Positions 25,346 to 36,918 of a stretch of DNA of 64,000 nucleotides are shown one piece after another (the first letter of the stretch is position 1; every line of letters begins with the position of its first letter). The translations under genes were made by a program, and so were the position numbers. The notes under the pieces are model-generated. The model was not told where the DNA came from, did not search any database, and saw only the letters and a program-made list of their open reading frames with translations. The stretch is from Galerina marginata (Eukaryota > Basidiomycota > Agaricomycetes > Agaricales > Galerinaceae). The DNA lies in NCBI GenBank assembly GCA_023014335.1, contig JAECYW010000012.1, positions 186,001-250,000 of the forward strand. The letters run 5' to 3'.

Positions 25346-26453
25346 AATCAATAATAGTCAATAATTAAACCTCCTGTGCAAGGCAGACGGTGTAAGTTTT
25401 ACCGTTGAATCATAATGCCTATAACCTTTGCTATCTTTGTGAGGACAGATCTATGAATGAAGGATAAATAAAGAATGCCGACCGTGATTTGATTCCTCTT
25501 CACGGGCCTCTCGAGAACGCCCGTCTTCTTGATAACGACTGCTACCAGCGACCTGAAGTAATCATAAATCCTAACACAACCACGAATTCAATTCTTAATG
25601 CATACAGGTTCTGGTGGTCCCCCTGTATCTGGATGGTCCCCTACTATTGATGGACAACCTCTCATTAATGTTCCGTCAAATGCAACATATGATTCAAGGA
25701 CTTACAATTGAGGGTAATATTAAATTGTTGAGTCCCAGCCGTATTGAAGGTTCCGCCGTGTATGCCGACTTGTCTGGCTGACTGAAGTATAGAAGCCCTT
25801 GCTCTACTCGAACTCAGACTATTTGCCAGCACTCGTCTTTCAGTAGATTTTGGATTTAGGATAGTGCATACCTAACCACCCCACGCGGAATGGAATCACT
25901 GACAACTCTGCTCCCTGGTCGAGGAATCAACGAATTCGAACGGGTTGGCAGTGCACCGCGCCCCGCTGGCTGAATTTGTCCCAGGCGACCACGTCCTCGT
26001 ACACCTCGAGAAGTCGATCCCTATTAGCAGTAATCAGCTTGATGTTAGTTGACGTGGACTTGTAAATGACATACCCTCCGTCCTCCATCATTCCTCGACA
26101 TTCAACATGCACTCTGATCGTTACAGCGGGTGGAGGTTGATGATCAAGAACAGAACACAACAATCGACTTCATAGCCATTGACAGGTAATTAGGTAATGA
26201 CCACTGATTGACGAGAAAACCTCAAAAACTTGCAAAAAAATAGTGAGGAAAAGAATTAAAGAAAACCTGACCTCTCTGGACTCTCAGGCAATCGCAAGAG
26301 GGCCCCAGAATGAAAGAAACTGCAACCTTTGGGCGACTGTCGTGATGGAGCTGATGGAAGAAGGAAGGAATGATAACTGGAGATCGCTTACAAAGCGTGG
26401 TTTAAATAATCTAATCTACTAAATGAGTTCTTCTACTCTTGAAATCAACCACC
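25346..26453. other. Divergent intergenic region; small unassigned frame
   Basis: Shared upstream region of the minus-strand agaric protein and the plus-strand eIF2D gene. A minus-strand frame of 78 codons (26163-25927) with GGYVIYKSTSTN and YEDVVAWDKFSQRG looks protein-like but has no recognisable family. It could be an exon of a third gene or a remnant. Confidence 0.35.
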
Positions 26454-28657
26454 ATGTTCAAAAAACCTCTCAACAACCTAAAGACTTCAGCGCCTTTAAG
26501 GAGCTCAGATCGTCGAAAGCTCAAGCAGCGCGCTGTAGATTTGTACGGGCTCACATCGGAAGAAGGAGATGTCCTGGTTCCAGATGGAATTCTGTCCGTA
26601 AAATTCAGCACTCACATCGACGAACCTGGTGTGCGATACTTTCTCCGAATTATTTGATTTCTTGTCTAACTAAAATAACAAGATTGCTTATATCGACCCT
26701 GATGGTGACCCACTGTGGTTTACTATAGGCAAAGGCGCAGAGGGTGACCTGATCCCAACGATCTACACTTTATGGAAGAAACAAGATCTCTTGCCATTTC
26801 TCTCCACGCCTCCAGGTGTCATTCCGATTCTTATAGGTGGTGCTGACTTGATGATTCCAGGTGGTCAGTCATCTTCCTTTTCTCTTCGGTGATCGACCGT
26901 ACGCTGACTATCCGATTTTACCCAAGCCAGTCATGCACTGTCCGCCAGCGCTCCCTGAGCGCAAAGTCGTGGCCATACGCCAATATATCAAGAAGGAGGA
27001 CAAACCGTTTTTCTCTGCACCTGTGGCGATAGGCTGGATGGCTCTTCCCAGTGATCGACTTCGAACTGCGGCGGGGGGAAAGGGGAAAGCTGTCCACATC
27101 GCACATACATGGAAGGACCATCTTTGGGACATGGGATCCAAGAAGGATATACCGGAAGATACACTGTTGACCACTAACTCAGTAGAAGAGGTCGACCAAG
27201 AACAGGATCAGGAATGGAACGATGACGAGACCGCGACCACGCCTCCAGCAAGCGAGAACCCTCCCAGTCCTCCACCAGATGCGCCGTCGAGCATATCTTA
27301 CACCGCCGCAGAGGTATCGGAACTGCTGAACAAAACCCTCTTCCAAGCCATCTCAACCCAGCTGAAGTCCCTACCACCATCCGCCTTTCCGATACCCGCG
27401 ACGCAGTTCTACTCAAACTACATCCTTCCATCTCGACCCGCATTCCCTACTCTCGTTCTTCCTCCAGCAACACTACCTCAATCCACATCGCAGTCTGACG
27501 ACCCGCCCTCTGTGGACACTGACATCACGATCAAGTCTTCCACCCATAAATCTCTCACCGCCTTCCTCAAGGTAGCCGAGAAAGCTTCTCTGCTCACGCT
27601 GAAGCCTCCGCAGAAGAACCAGCCCGATGTGCTCATCACGTCGGTCAACAGCAAGCACCCGAGCGTCGTTGGCCACAAACCATTCGTGATGGTGAAGGAT
27701 CTCGAGCTTAAAGCTGCGAAGATAGCGGCGCGGGAGGAAAAAGAACGCGAAAGTCAGTCTACGAAGGAGGTCCAAATCAGGGAGTTGTGGAAACCCCATC
27801 AAAGTACGGTGGACTTATTTGAGGGCATGGGTGGAAGGCAAGTTCAATCTGTCATGGCGTTATCAAACTAATGAGTGATTTTCAGCAAAACCGAGCTCTA
27901 CACATCGACAGAAATAAGGTCCCTACTCAACTCATATATCGCGGCCAACAACTTCGTCAACGCGCGCGAACAGGCGTACATCAATTTGGACGACCTCCTC
28001 TATGCCTGTGTCTCTAGTAAGACCAAAGGGAAAGCGAAGGGGAAAGACGCAGCCAACTCTGAAGCCGATGCAGAGATGTCGCGGTTCATGAAACGGGACG
28101 AGCTGGCGCGTACTATTGGATCGAAGATGCAAAGCTGGTATGAAGTCAGGGCAGATGGGAAAGACGTGGTTACCAAGTGTGTCCTCATTCCTTTCGCCTT
28201 CTATGTTCTTTCTCTGGTAGTTTTATCTTGAGCCTCGTTCAAAACTAACAATACCTGTTTCTCGCAGGAAAGGAACGTTGACACCCATCCAAGTTATCAT
28301 GAAAGTCCGCCAGGGACGAAAGGCGTCCACTCTCATAACCGGATTCGAGCCTTTCCTCGTCGTTGACGCCGATGAGATGGCAGAGAATCTAAGGAAGGTC
28401 TGCGCTGGTGCCACCTCAGGTGAGTAATCATATTCCGAGGACTTTCTCTAGTCACTGTTACACACAACTCAAGAAGTATGCTGACGATTCTGTCCCATTC
28501 ATTTTCGACAGTATCACCAGTCGCTGGCAAACCCTCGGGTTCAGGCCTCGAAGTCCTCGTGCAGGGAAAACAGTCGAGCGCAGTGGTGGATTATTTGGCA
28601 GGGAAAGGGATTCCGAAGAAATGGATCGAGGTAGCTGATTTATCAGGGAAGAAATAA
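26454..28657 (+). CDS. TMA64: Translation initiation factor eIF2D (Tma64/ligatin)
   Basis: Six exons (26454-26630, 26683-26860, 26931-27837, 27886-28176, 28268-28419, 28512-28657) sum to 1851 nt, or 616 aa. The N-terminus MFKKPL..LKTSAPLRSSDRRKLKQR starts a pre-PUA/PUA module that continues through VPDGILSVKFSTH, DPDGDPLWFTIGKG and GGADLMIP. After an acidic linker comes a winged-helix/SWIB-like part (YTSTEIRSLLNSYI, YINLDDLL). The C-terminus is the SUI1 domain: IMKVRQGRKASTLITGFE to VVDYLAGKGIPKKWIEV. This factor delivers or removes tRNA at the ribosomal P site and recycles 40S subunits. The third intron (27838-27885) uses a GC-AG donor, GCAAGT. It is the only donor found that keeps the conserved downstream frame. 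Confidence 0.95.
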
Positions 28658-29885
28658 CCGAAATGATTGAAACGATTGCTGTCTGTTTGTCTCTTCGTTT
28701 GTCGTCTCAATAATGATGGATGTGTTTGTATCTTGCGCAATTATGACCGAGCTAGTAGACTCAGAAAATCAGAGAACAGGAAGGATTCAAAACCCGAATA
28801 TGCAATGCCATGGATTTGAGGTGGGTATACAGGCAGTCAGTCCTTCGACAGTATTCTGGGTTGCAAAGCAAGACGATTATTTGTTTGGCATCAAAACCAG
28901 CCAGCGATGTCTTCGCTACACGCCATCTCCAAAGTTCAACAATAACCTCGAGCCTCGGGTACGCAAAGCGATCTAACTCTCCCTGCAAAGAATTAGAGGG
29001 TGTCTTGGGTTGTGCGTTTAGGAAGCCCAATCGATGGTCAGCGCTTTCTTGACGACCCCGTGGCCATTCCATTGATACTTGTCCGCTCCCTGGCGTTATG
29101 GATCTTACTCTCCTGCTCATGGTTATCCCGCCTGTTTCCACTTGATTGCGACGCACATCGTAGAAAAAAACCTTCCAATTTCACCCTCGACTTCGATACT
29201 ATGTTGATTGTCGACTTCTTTCTGTATATCGTAGATGATATGATTCCCCCTTGGTTCTCCTTTCTCCGGGTCTTCCCATTCGTTGCTTTTGCTCAGTAAT
29301 ATTCTCCTAATCCGGTCCTAAGCATGAAAAGCAGCATCTACATGCTCACTTTGTATAGGATGAAGAGCTTTTCCTGAAAGGAAAGCCTGAGATGGTTGGT
29401 TATACTTGACGGTCCAGGGCAGGAAAACGGGATAGGAGGGTAACCGGCGAGGTCCCAGTGTACGATATTTTGCAATTCCAATTCTTAGTCGGCGTCTTCT
29501 TGCCTGGAACTCGTTGACGCTACTTGCTTGGGGTGTCTCTTGTACGACATTCTGACTGATTCTTTCGTTGGAAATGAAATTAGCTGAAAAGTCTCTGCAC
29601 GATGAGATCGGCGGCCTCGGAATAATTTGAACCAGATTCTTCAATATGATGATGCCTACAGCGAAGGCAAGAAATATTCTGTGCTAGTCGAGGATCATCC
29701 AAATCTCCAATGACCAAAGTCATCTAATTTCAGGTGTAGTCCAATCTATACGCCTTTAATTCATGCCTCTAATGTCCCAATACATATTGATAATTTATTA
29801 AATAGCGTGTATAGAAAAAACAACGGCCAAAACTCTGCTTTTCCACTTTACCCAATCGAGCAACTCAACTTCCAATTTGGGGACC
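28658..29885 (-). other. Intergenic; possible degenerate minus-strand coding
   Basis: A minus-strand frame from about 29690 begins with a hydrophobic FLAFAVGIII stretch and continues to a stop near 29318. The same frame resumes with EWEDPEKGEPRGNH, IIYDIQKEVDNQHS and RFFSTMCVAIKW before a stop near 29125. Composition is protein-like, but I found no intron that removes the intervening stop, and no ATG. It could be an old pseudogene or a gene whose splicing I cannot resolve. Confidence 0.3.
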
Positions 29886-30441
29886 CTAAACGAGAGCCGC
29901 GATAACCCCTGCGACAACCCCGACCACTACACCGCCTGCCGCGGTAACGCCAGCTGCATTGCCAGTATCCCTAACGGCGCCAGACGTACCTCCCCCAGTA
30001 GGGATGGTGATCGAGGAGCTTACTTGAGAAGCGAGGCTCGAGATGTAGGCCGACGCAGAGCTGCGCGCGGATGCGAGAGACGCGGTGAGGGAGGCCTGGG
30101 CGCTCGCAGCGGAGGCACTGACGGAGTCAATGGACGAAATCTGGGCGAGGGCGGAGGAGAAGGCGCCGCCTGCCGAGGCGGTGTCAGCGCTGCTCGTTGC
30201 GCTTGAGCTGCTCTCCGAGCCTGTGCTGCTCGCCGTGCTCCTGATTGATTGGAGGAACGGGTAAAAAAGTAGATATTAATTTGGGGTCTCGGAACGCCTT
30301 GGACTCGACAAGACGAAGCGGCAGGTGTACTCACGAAAGGACCGATGTTACGGGAGTCCCACCGGGTGGGGTGACGGTAACAGTGACCTGAGCGCTCGCG
30401 GACGCGGCGAATAGGGCGAGGACGAGGAGGGTGAATTGCAT
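29886..30441 (-). CDS. Secreted Ser/Ala-rich, probably GPI-anchored protein (tandem copy 1)
   Basis: Two exons (30441-30335, 30240-29886; donor GTGAGT). Residues 1-18 form a signal peptide, MQFTLLVLALFAASASAQ, followed by VTVTVTPPGGTP. The middle is almost entirely Ser, Ala, Thr and Gly. The C-terminus is a hydrophobic tail (GVVVGVVAGVIAALV) after a small-residue stretch, typical of a GPI-attachment signal. The architecture matches two downstream neighbours, so this is a local family. A cell-wall or surface glycoprotein role is inferred from composition only. Confidence 0.8.
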
Positions 30442-31170
30442 TATGTGAATATAAGATTGATTTGAGCTCAGAGGAGTAGTAGTGATTTGTACCGCTCTGG
30501 TGTGCGCTTGGTTTTGGGGTTCTGGGGGAAGAGGCGAAGGCGGAGGGAAACAATTTTTATACACTCGCAATAGGAGAACTGCATGACGGTATGAGACTGT
30601 CTGAACCACGAATTGAAACTATTGGAAGGAGGAGTATCCGATCCTTTGCATCCGCCAAGATGAGGCGGGAGGATATTTTTAGAATGCGACCGCAGTTCGA
30701 GTTTTATCGTTCAAAAGGCTGGCAGTATTGTTACTCCTCGACCATTGCTAATCAATGCTTTGGATTCTCTGCTATACAAACAAAGATCGGTAGTTACTTA
30801 TACAACACTTGAATCTTGATGTCTGCAAGTGCGCTGCAAGCAAGCGCCTAAGTCGAACATTCTATAAATAGATGAACCTCAGAAGCAATTGGTGGGCGTT
30901 AAAAATATCTCCATGTTAACATCGTGTATTTCTGGGGAAGAAAACTACGATTGATGCTGGTTACTAACATGAAAGGTAAAATTAACCAGGCTAAGGTGTC
31001 CATTGGAACGAGTGAAAAAGCATCGGGGTATGAATGTCGTATGTACAAAACGGGATATGATATAACCAAAACTACCGAAAGAAGCTATCTCCAAAAATCC
31101 TATCCTTCTTGATATACTGTCTGGACGTGAAAAAGAAAATCCATTGTGATAAATGCGAATGTTTCTTCTT

Positions 31171-31592
31171 TCAAAGGAGCGCCACAGCGATTCCGGCCAC
31201 CACTCCCATTGCGACACCGCCCGCCTTGTTGGTGAGGGCAGCGTTCCCTGTGCTTGAGGGATGTATGGCGGTGCTAGCCGCAGACGCGGCGCTGGAGAGA
31301 GCTGAAGAGGCGGATGAAGCCGCAGCGCTGGCAGCGGAGCTCTGAGCGCTGAGTTGGGACGATATCGAGGCGCTGAAGGAGGAGAAAGACGCAGATGCAG
31401 CGCTCGAGATTGATGAAACGGCCGCGCTGTTCGTCCTGTTAGATTTAAAGACATTAGTATCAGACGCGTCTTCAATATGTGCGCGACTTACGATAAAGTT
31501 GTGCTTGACGACTTGCTAACGCTGACAATGGTGGAGACCTGTGCGGATGCCGACAAGGCGAGGGCGAAAAGAGTAAAGATAGAGTGCTTCAT
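31171..31592 (-). CDS. Secreted Ser/Ala-rich, probably GPI-anchored protein (tandem copy 2)
   Basis: Two exons: 31592-31492 and 31435-31171; the intron starts GTAAGT. The signal peptide MKHSIFTLFALALSASAQ leads into VSTIVSVSKSSSTT, nearly identical to copy 3. The second exon is a Ser/Ala-rich helix-like stretch (SFSASISSQLSAQSS) with SSTGNAALTN before a hydrophobic C-terminus (GVVAGIAVALL). A TATATA box lies at about 31660 and a conserved element at 31713-31734. It is clearly a tandem duplicate of copy 3 and more distantly of copy 1. Confidence 0.82.
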
Positions 31593-31712
31593 GCTTCTTT
31601 GATGGATTTGATGCTCCTAACGGTTGGAGGGTGGTTTATACACGATGCAGAGTAGTCCATTATATACTGCCTTCCACACGAGGACGACAGGTACTAGGCA
31701 GCACCAGCCCCG

Positions 31713-31734
31713 CAATGACGTCGAGTATGGCGTC
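31713..31734 (-). promoter_or_regulatory. Conserved 22-bp promoter element (copy 2 gene)
   Basis: Plus-strand CAATGACGTCGAGTATGGCG-TC lies about 120-140 bp upstream of the start codon and about 50 bp upstream of TATATA. It differs by one base from the element upstream of copy 3, while flanking DNA is more diverged. The core TGACGTCG resembles a CRE/ATF-type bZIP site. Confidence 0.6.
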
Positions 31735-32416
31735 AGAGAATTTTATTCTCTGCGGCAGACAGGAACGCATGGTAGTTGCTATGATGTGGCTACGCAATTG
31801 CCATCAACATTTTGCTCATACTGCTCTCCTAAGATGTCATTTTCAACGAATACTGAATGGTGCGTGGTGGTTTTAGTTGGTTCGAAGTACCGATTCGGCA
31901 GTCCGACAAATGGGGAAGCCTGCGTCATTGGCTCGGAGGAATCTATTTTTGGAAACTGGACCTGCAAATGTTGATCGCGTGCTAAGTAAATGGCCTGAAT
32001 AGTTGCTGTGACCAAGGTAAAAGTGCGTCGTTGGAGGTCGTGGGGTAGTTGTGTCGCCGAGTACCTGATCTGCCTACTACTCGAGTATTTCAAGACTTTA
32101 CAATGAACTCAAGGTAGATCTGCGCAAGCGAATAGGGCTTGATTCTTGTGAGGAAGTCCGCAATTACAACCGTGTATTTGTGGGGAAGAAAACGACAATT
32201 AAAGCAAAGTGATGGGGAGCAAATGTGTTACATATCTACATGTTCGATGAATTATGAATAGTCCATTGGAGCGAATAAACAACGTCGGGTATGAATGTGG
32301 CGTAAAACAGAAACCTGGATGACCGAACTGGCGAGAAGGCTCGAAGCTACCACGTTCCAATGTCCTATCCTCCACTTCTGAACGGTAACCGTCGATTATG
32401 GCAAATTCGTTTTCTA

Positions 32417-32844
32417 TTAAACGAGTGCGGCTACAATTCCGGCCACGAGACCCATTGCGACACCACTTGCGCCGTTGGTGAGCGCACCGTTACCCGTGCT
32501 TGAGGGGTTGATGGCCGTGTTGGCCGCAGATGCAGCGCTGGAAAGTGCAGCAGAGGCGGATGACGCCGCTGCGCTGGCACCGGAGCTCTGAGCGCTCAAT
32601 TGAGAAGAAATTGAGGCGCTGAAGGAGGATAGGGACGCAGATGCAGCGCTAGAAGCTGATGAAAGGGCGCCGCTGTTGGTTCTATCGAATAATAGGAATA
32701 TGAGTATTAGGTGCAATGCACTCAGGTGTCGAGTGTGGCTTACGAGACGGCGGTACTCGACGATTTGCTAACGCTGACGATCGTGGAAACCTGCGCAGAT
32801 GCGGACAGGGCAAGGGCGGAAAGAGCGAGGAGGGAGAGCTGCAT
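32417..32844 (-). CDS. Secreted Ser/Ala-rich, probably GPI-anchored protein (tandem copy 3)
   Basis: Two exons: 32844-32744 and 32681-32417, same intron position and phase as copies 1 and 2. The signal peptide MQLSLLALSALALSASAQ is followed by VSTIVSVSKSSSTA. The exon 2 product is Ser/Ala-rich (ASISSQLSAQSSGASAAAS) and ends in a hydrophobic VAMGLVAGIVAALV, consistent with GPI attachment. The TATATAAGG box is at 32923-32931 (minus strand). High identity to copy 2 suggests a recent duplication or gene conversion. Confidence 0.82.
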
Positions 32845-32970
32845 GTTGATAATCTTTTTTTTTGCGGTCTTGGTATAACTCTCGAAGTATGAAGGGTTGT
32901 TAGTACACGGTGTAAATGAATGCCTTATATACCCCCTTCACACCACTGTGCGATGGACTTCCATACGCCA

Positions 32971-32992
32971 CAATGACGTCGAATATGGCGTC
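32971..32992 (-). promoter_or_regulatory. Conserved 22-bp promoter element (copy 3 gene)
   Basis: Plus-strand CAATGACGTCGAATATGGCG-TC lies at the same distance from the TATA box and start codon as its counterpart upstream of copy 2. Confidence 0.6.
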
Positions 32993-33924
32993 AACCAAAT
33001 TATCCACAGAAAAAGCCTGCAACAATTTACGAAGCACCGCCGTCAAATTTGGCGCGGGGTCATTATTTTTAGCCGTGGAAATGGTAGCTGCGATTTCAAA
33101 TTAGTGCTTTCTGCAAGTCGTAACTGAGCTATACAGACAGAAACCTTGTAATCATGGTCGGCCAGCAAAAAAAGTAGTCCTATCGTTTAGGTTTTGGTCC
33201 CAGAGCCGAGGCCTATAGGCGGAGGCCCTGCGAAAGACTGCAATTTATGACAGGAAGGATCACTACCCGGATCATTCCATCGTAATGACCCCATTTCTCC
33301 AGGCGCCTGTGACGAACTGAGAATGGAATGGGGCCATGGAGCAGTCTGCAGATTCTTGGCCGAGGCTTGCCTCATTACACACGGGGAAATTCCGGAGGCT
33401 GCCAGTGATGACGAATGACGAACTTGGACAGCATGCGAATCCATAGTTCGCCCATCGTCAGTTTAAGACCTCCTCCACCTTCCAAGATGGCCCAAGCGCA
33501 AGCGCAAAGTACAGGGCGCCGTCTTGAGATCACGTCGAACAACGTCGGCGGGTTATTGGTGCCGACTTTGATCGTCATACCTCCACACACGTGTGAAACG
33601 AGGGTGCATAATCCCTCCAGAGGTCAATTACGCCAGAGTTCCGTCATGAAGGAAGAAGTCGGCGCTTGGTAGCTCAGCCTGATACGCCACGACAGCTGGA
33701 GGCCATCAATCCTACATAGTATGCAACATTAGTGCGGAATTCATCGCAAGACATTGGAATTTGCCTACCCGCGAAGAGATGTTCGCCTTGCTGTTCACGC
33801 CCAGTTGGAAAGAGCCTTTCTCAACGTGGTGGCGTCGCGGTGATCGATCACCATGACCTTTGATCAATCGCTGCGCTTACAATTTAGTTTCGGAGATCGA
33901 AATGGAAACAAGGAGGAATCGGGA

Positions 33925-34135
33925 GGACCCCTGACATATGGCTCAAATGTCGGATCCCAAAAATCAACGATTTCGGGATTCCTGTCCGGACCAGAAAAAT
34001 ATTCCCACGCATTTCGAACGCGGATTTGGACGTTTCTCGAGAATGCGGTTCAAAAAGGTCTCGACGACCCTCCAAATTTTTGGAAAACCTGTCCGTTTTC
34101 GGGGATCCGACATTTTAGCCGTATGTCAGGGGTCC
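33925..34135. mobile_element. MITE-like element with ~34-bp terminal inverted repeats
   Basis: The left end GGACCCCTGACATATGGCTC (33925 onward to 33958) is matched by the reverse complement of 34101-34135, which reads GGACCCCTGACATACGGCTA at its outer end and GTCGGATCCCC at its inner end. Only about two mismatches separate the repeats. The 140-bp interior has no reading frame of note. The size and structure fit a non-autonomous DNA transposon. I could not define a target-site duplication with certainty. Confidence 0.75.
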
Positions 34136-34706
34136 TGAATCGGGGCACTGCCATCCCCAACCATCCCCGCGACCCATGCTCGCGCCGGGATCTCGTCGTA
34201 TCCTCCCTTATCCCTGAGCGCTGAGGCCCTTGATATCCGGAAATTATCTGCCCATCCTATCGCAGCTGGTTATCATTTCGGTGATCTGCATGCCGTTTGA
34301 AACATAGCTCGTGTCATAATTATGGTACGACTCGTAACGAGCTCGAGACTCGCACAAACCAAAGAAACCCAGCAAAGAAATGCAGCACAACCCTCTTCCA
34401 GGCTGGGTTTCTTTTTTTCCTGCCGTTTTCGATTACTAGAGTTGCTCAGCTCAAGCTTAGCTACGCCCAAACCCTGGGACAGAGACCATATCTCGAGCAG
34501 TGCGGACACCTCGGCTTAACCTCTGAATTCATGAAATTCTCATCAATCAACCAATGAGCTTTCCGCTCACTGGGCTTCTTTTCAAACCTGCACAATGCAG
34601 ACAAATCGGTTTTTGTCAGGGCGGGCCGCCCATCAGACCATATTTAAAACGAAACATTCGACTTCAGACCCCGCCAAATCGTCTCGCTATCTCTTCAACT
34701 ACGACT

Positions 34707-36724
34707 ATGTCGCTGAAGGAGGTGGTACTGAGCCTCCCTGTGGTGCGCGACCTGCCGCAGCAAACCCAGGTCAATGTCTTGACCGCTCTGTCGTCATTAG
34801 CTCTTGCTGTTCTTGCCTTTGCCGTCTATCGTCTTGTCACGCCTAGTGAACGAGGCTCTATTCGACGACTTGGAGGTTTGCCTATCGTAACTGCTTGGAC
34901 TTTCTTCTCCAAACGATATGACTTTTTGTGGAGCAACTTCCAAAGCTCTTCTGATCCTCATTTCAAATTCCAAGTCCTCCAGGTAAGCAGGCTCTCATAA
35001 CTAGTGTTATAAAGTGGTTCTTCCTTGCTTATCCTCCAATTAAGCATCAAGTCGTGGCCTTACGCGGAGAGGAGGCTCGTAAGGCCTTCTTCGATACTAA
35101 AAGTTTGGACTTCATCGAAGGGTATAAAATTCTTATGGGCGCTGTGAGTAACTCTGACCTAACGGCCGCCGAAATATCCTAACACGTTAATGACTATCAG
35201 GTACCTCGACTGACTGATATTGCCGTCACAGATACAGCGAATGAGGATGTTTCTTGGTTTAACAAGCACCTTGCCATATTATTGAACAAGAATCGATTAA
35301 CTGATGGTTCGTTTAATTATCCGCGTTATCAAATTACCCGTGTCTGAATGAAACGCGGGCAGTCTTGCCGTCTTTGCTTGGCGACATCAATTGGCGTATG
35401 GAGAAATGGGGTAAGAAGGGCAGAATGGATCCGTTCAAGAACATCTACGATGTATGTCAAAATAAAGGCTTTCTTTTCTCAAACGGTCATCTGATGGTTC
35501 ATTTTGTCTATTTCTTAATATAGCTCGTGTTCCAAATGACTGTGAGAATGGCGTCTTGTAGCGAACTTGCAAACGACCTCGAGGCTATGGACAAAATTCA
35601 AAAGCTGTACTGGACGTTGGAAAAGAGCGCAACGCCAACTGCCCTCCTTCTTCCCTGGTTCCCTGGCCCCGCGAAGAAAAAAAAGGAAGCCGCCACCAAG
35701 GAACTTTTCGTCACGCTTTACGGTTATGTTGAGGGTAGAAGGGCTGCTGAGGTCCCGTCTTCCGACGCCATCGATGTTTTGATTGGTCAGGGTATGTCCA
35801 CACAGATGATCGTCCAGGTATACTTCACAGTTTGAATTTTTCTTGAAATCCTCCTCGCTTACGCCTATATCCCACAGTTCATCCTCAGTGTCGTTTTTGC
35901 TGGAGTCATCAACACTGGGATCAACTGTGTGTTCATTATTTTTTATCTTTTTGAGGACTCGCTCTTAAAATTGTTACGTAGCATGCTGGGCTCTCGTCTT
36001 CCTCGCTTCTCATCCCGAATGGAAAGACAAAGTCAAGGCAGAAGTCAATGCTATCATCGAAAAACATACCAACACCCTCTCGTCTGATCCACTGCACAAA
36101 CGACTGGCAGCCATCCCCATTTCGGTATGGGAAGACGAGATGCCTGTCCTCGAGACTGTGATCCGCGAAACGATACGCCTCATTCTTACCGGAGCGGCCT
36201 TGCGACGCAACGTGTTGGAGGAGCTTACGGTCGCAGGAGGTCTTATCCAGAAAGGCGACTTCGTCGCATATTCTGTCGCCGATGCCCACTTGAACCCGGA
36301 GATTTATACCCAGCCAAACGAGTTCGACCCGGCAAGATTTGGTCCAGGACGGGAAGAAGACAAGAAAGGCACATTCTCTTATCTTGGTTGGGGTGCTGGT
36401 ACGTTTCTATTGTCTTTCCGTAGCAGACATCATCTCAGTTGGTCTCCATGAAATAGGTCGTCATCCGTGTACTGGAATGAAGGTAGCGAAATTAGAGATC
36501 AAGGTTATCATGGCCGTTATGCTTGCAGGATACGATTTCGACGTCGTTGACAAGAACGGAAAGCACATGAACGAACTTCCCAAGCCGGACAGGAACGATA
36601 TCCATCAGGTATGTTCAGGGTTTGGCTTCTTTTCTTCGTCGATCTTTTCTCATCACAATTCTTATTACAGGCGAGGCCTGTGGGAGAGCCGTGTTATCTC
36701 CAGTTTGAGAGGATCGTGGATTAG
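34707..36724 (+). CDS. Cytochrome P450 monooxygenase (P450-1)
   Basis: Nine exons (34707-34982, 35045-35143, 35201-35306, 35363-35451, 35524-35817, 35878-35926, 35982-36398, 36457-36608, 36671-36724) sum to 1536 nt, or 511 aa. An N-terminal anchor (ALSSLALAVLAFAVYRLV) places it on the ER. The I-helix FAGVINTGINS lacks the usual acid-Thr pair. ExxR is ETIR within VIRETIRL, the PERF region is FDPARFGPG, and the heme loop is GWGAGRHPCTGMK with the Cys ligand. The atypical I-helix and Trp in place of Phe in the heme loop resemble CYP51-like clades, but I do not assign a family. It is convergent with the acyltransferase (194 bp between stops). Confidence 0.9.
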
Positions 36725-36918
36725 AGACGTACTTATTTGTGGACTCGCTGGTGGCTCTCGATTTATATATATACCTTTATCCACTGATCTTCACCCATCA
36801 AGTGCGAAGCAAAGAAGTTCTGATGGCATTTTTGCCCTGAAGATCTCCCAAGAATAAGTCGAATACTATACATTCACTGGAACCTAAAGTTATTGGACTA
36901 GGCCCAGCTTACGAAAAA

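Noticed and set aside
26908..27802. Minus-strand frames opposite eIF2D
   Set aside because: Shadows of the large eIF2D exon.
33662..33730. tRNA-like TGGTAGCTCAG followed by a weak box-B-like sequence
   Set aside because: No complementary acceptor stem, no plausible anticodon arm, and the box B match is poor.
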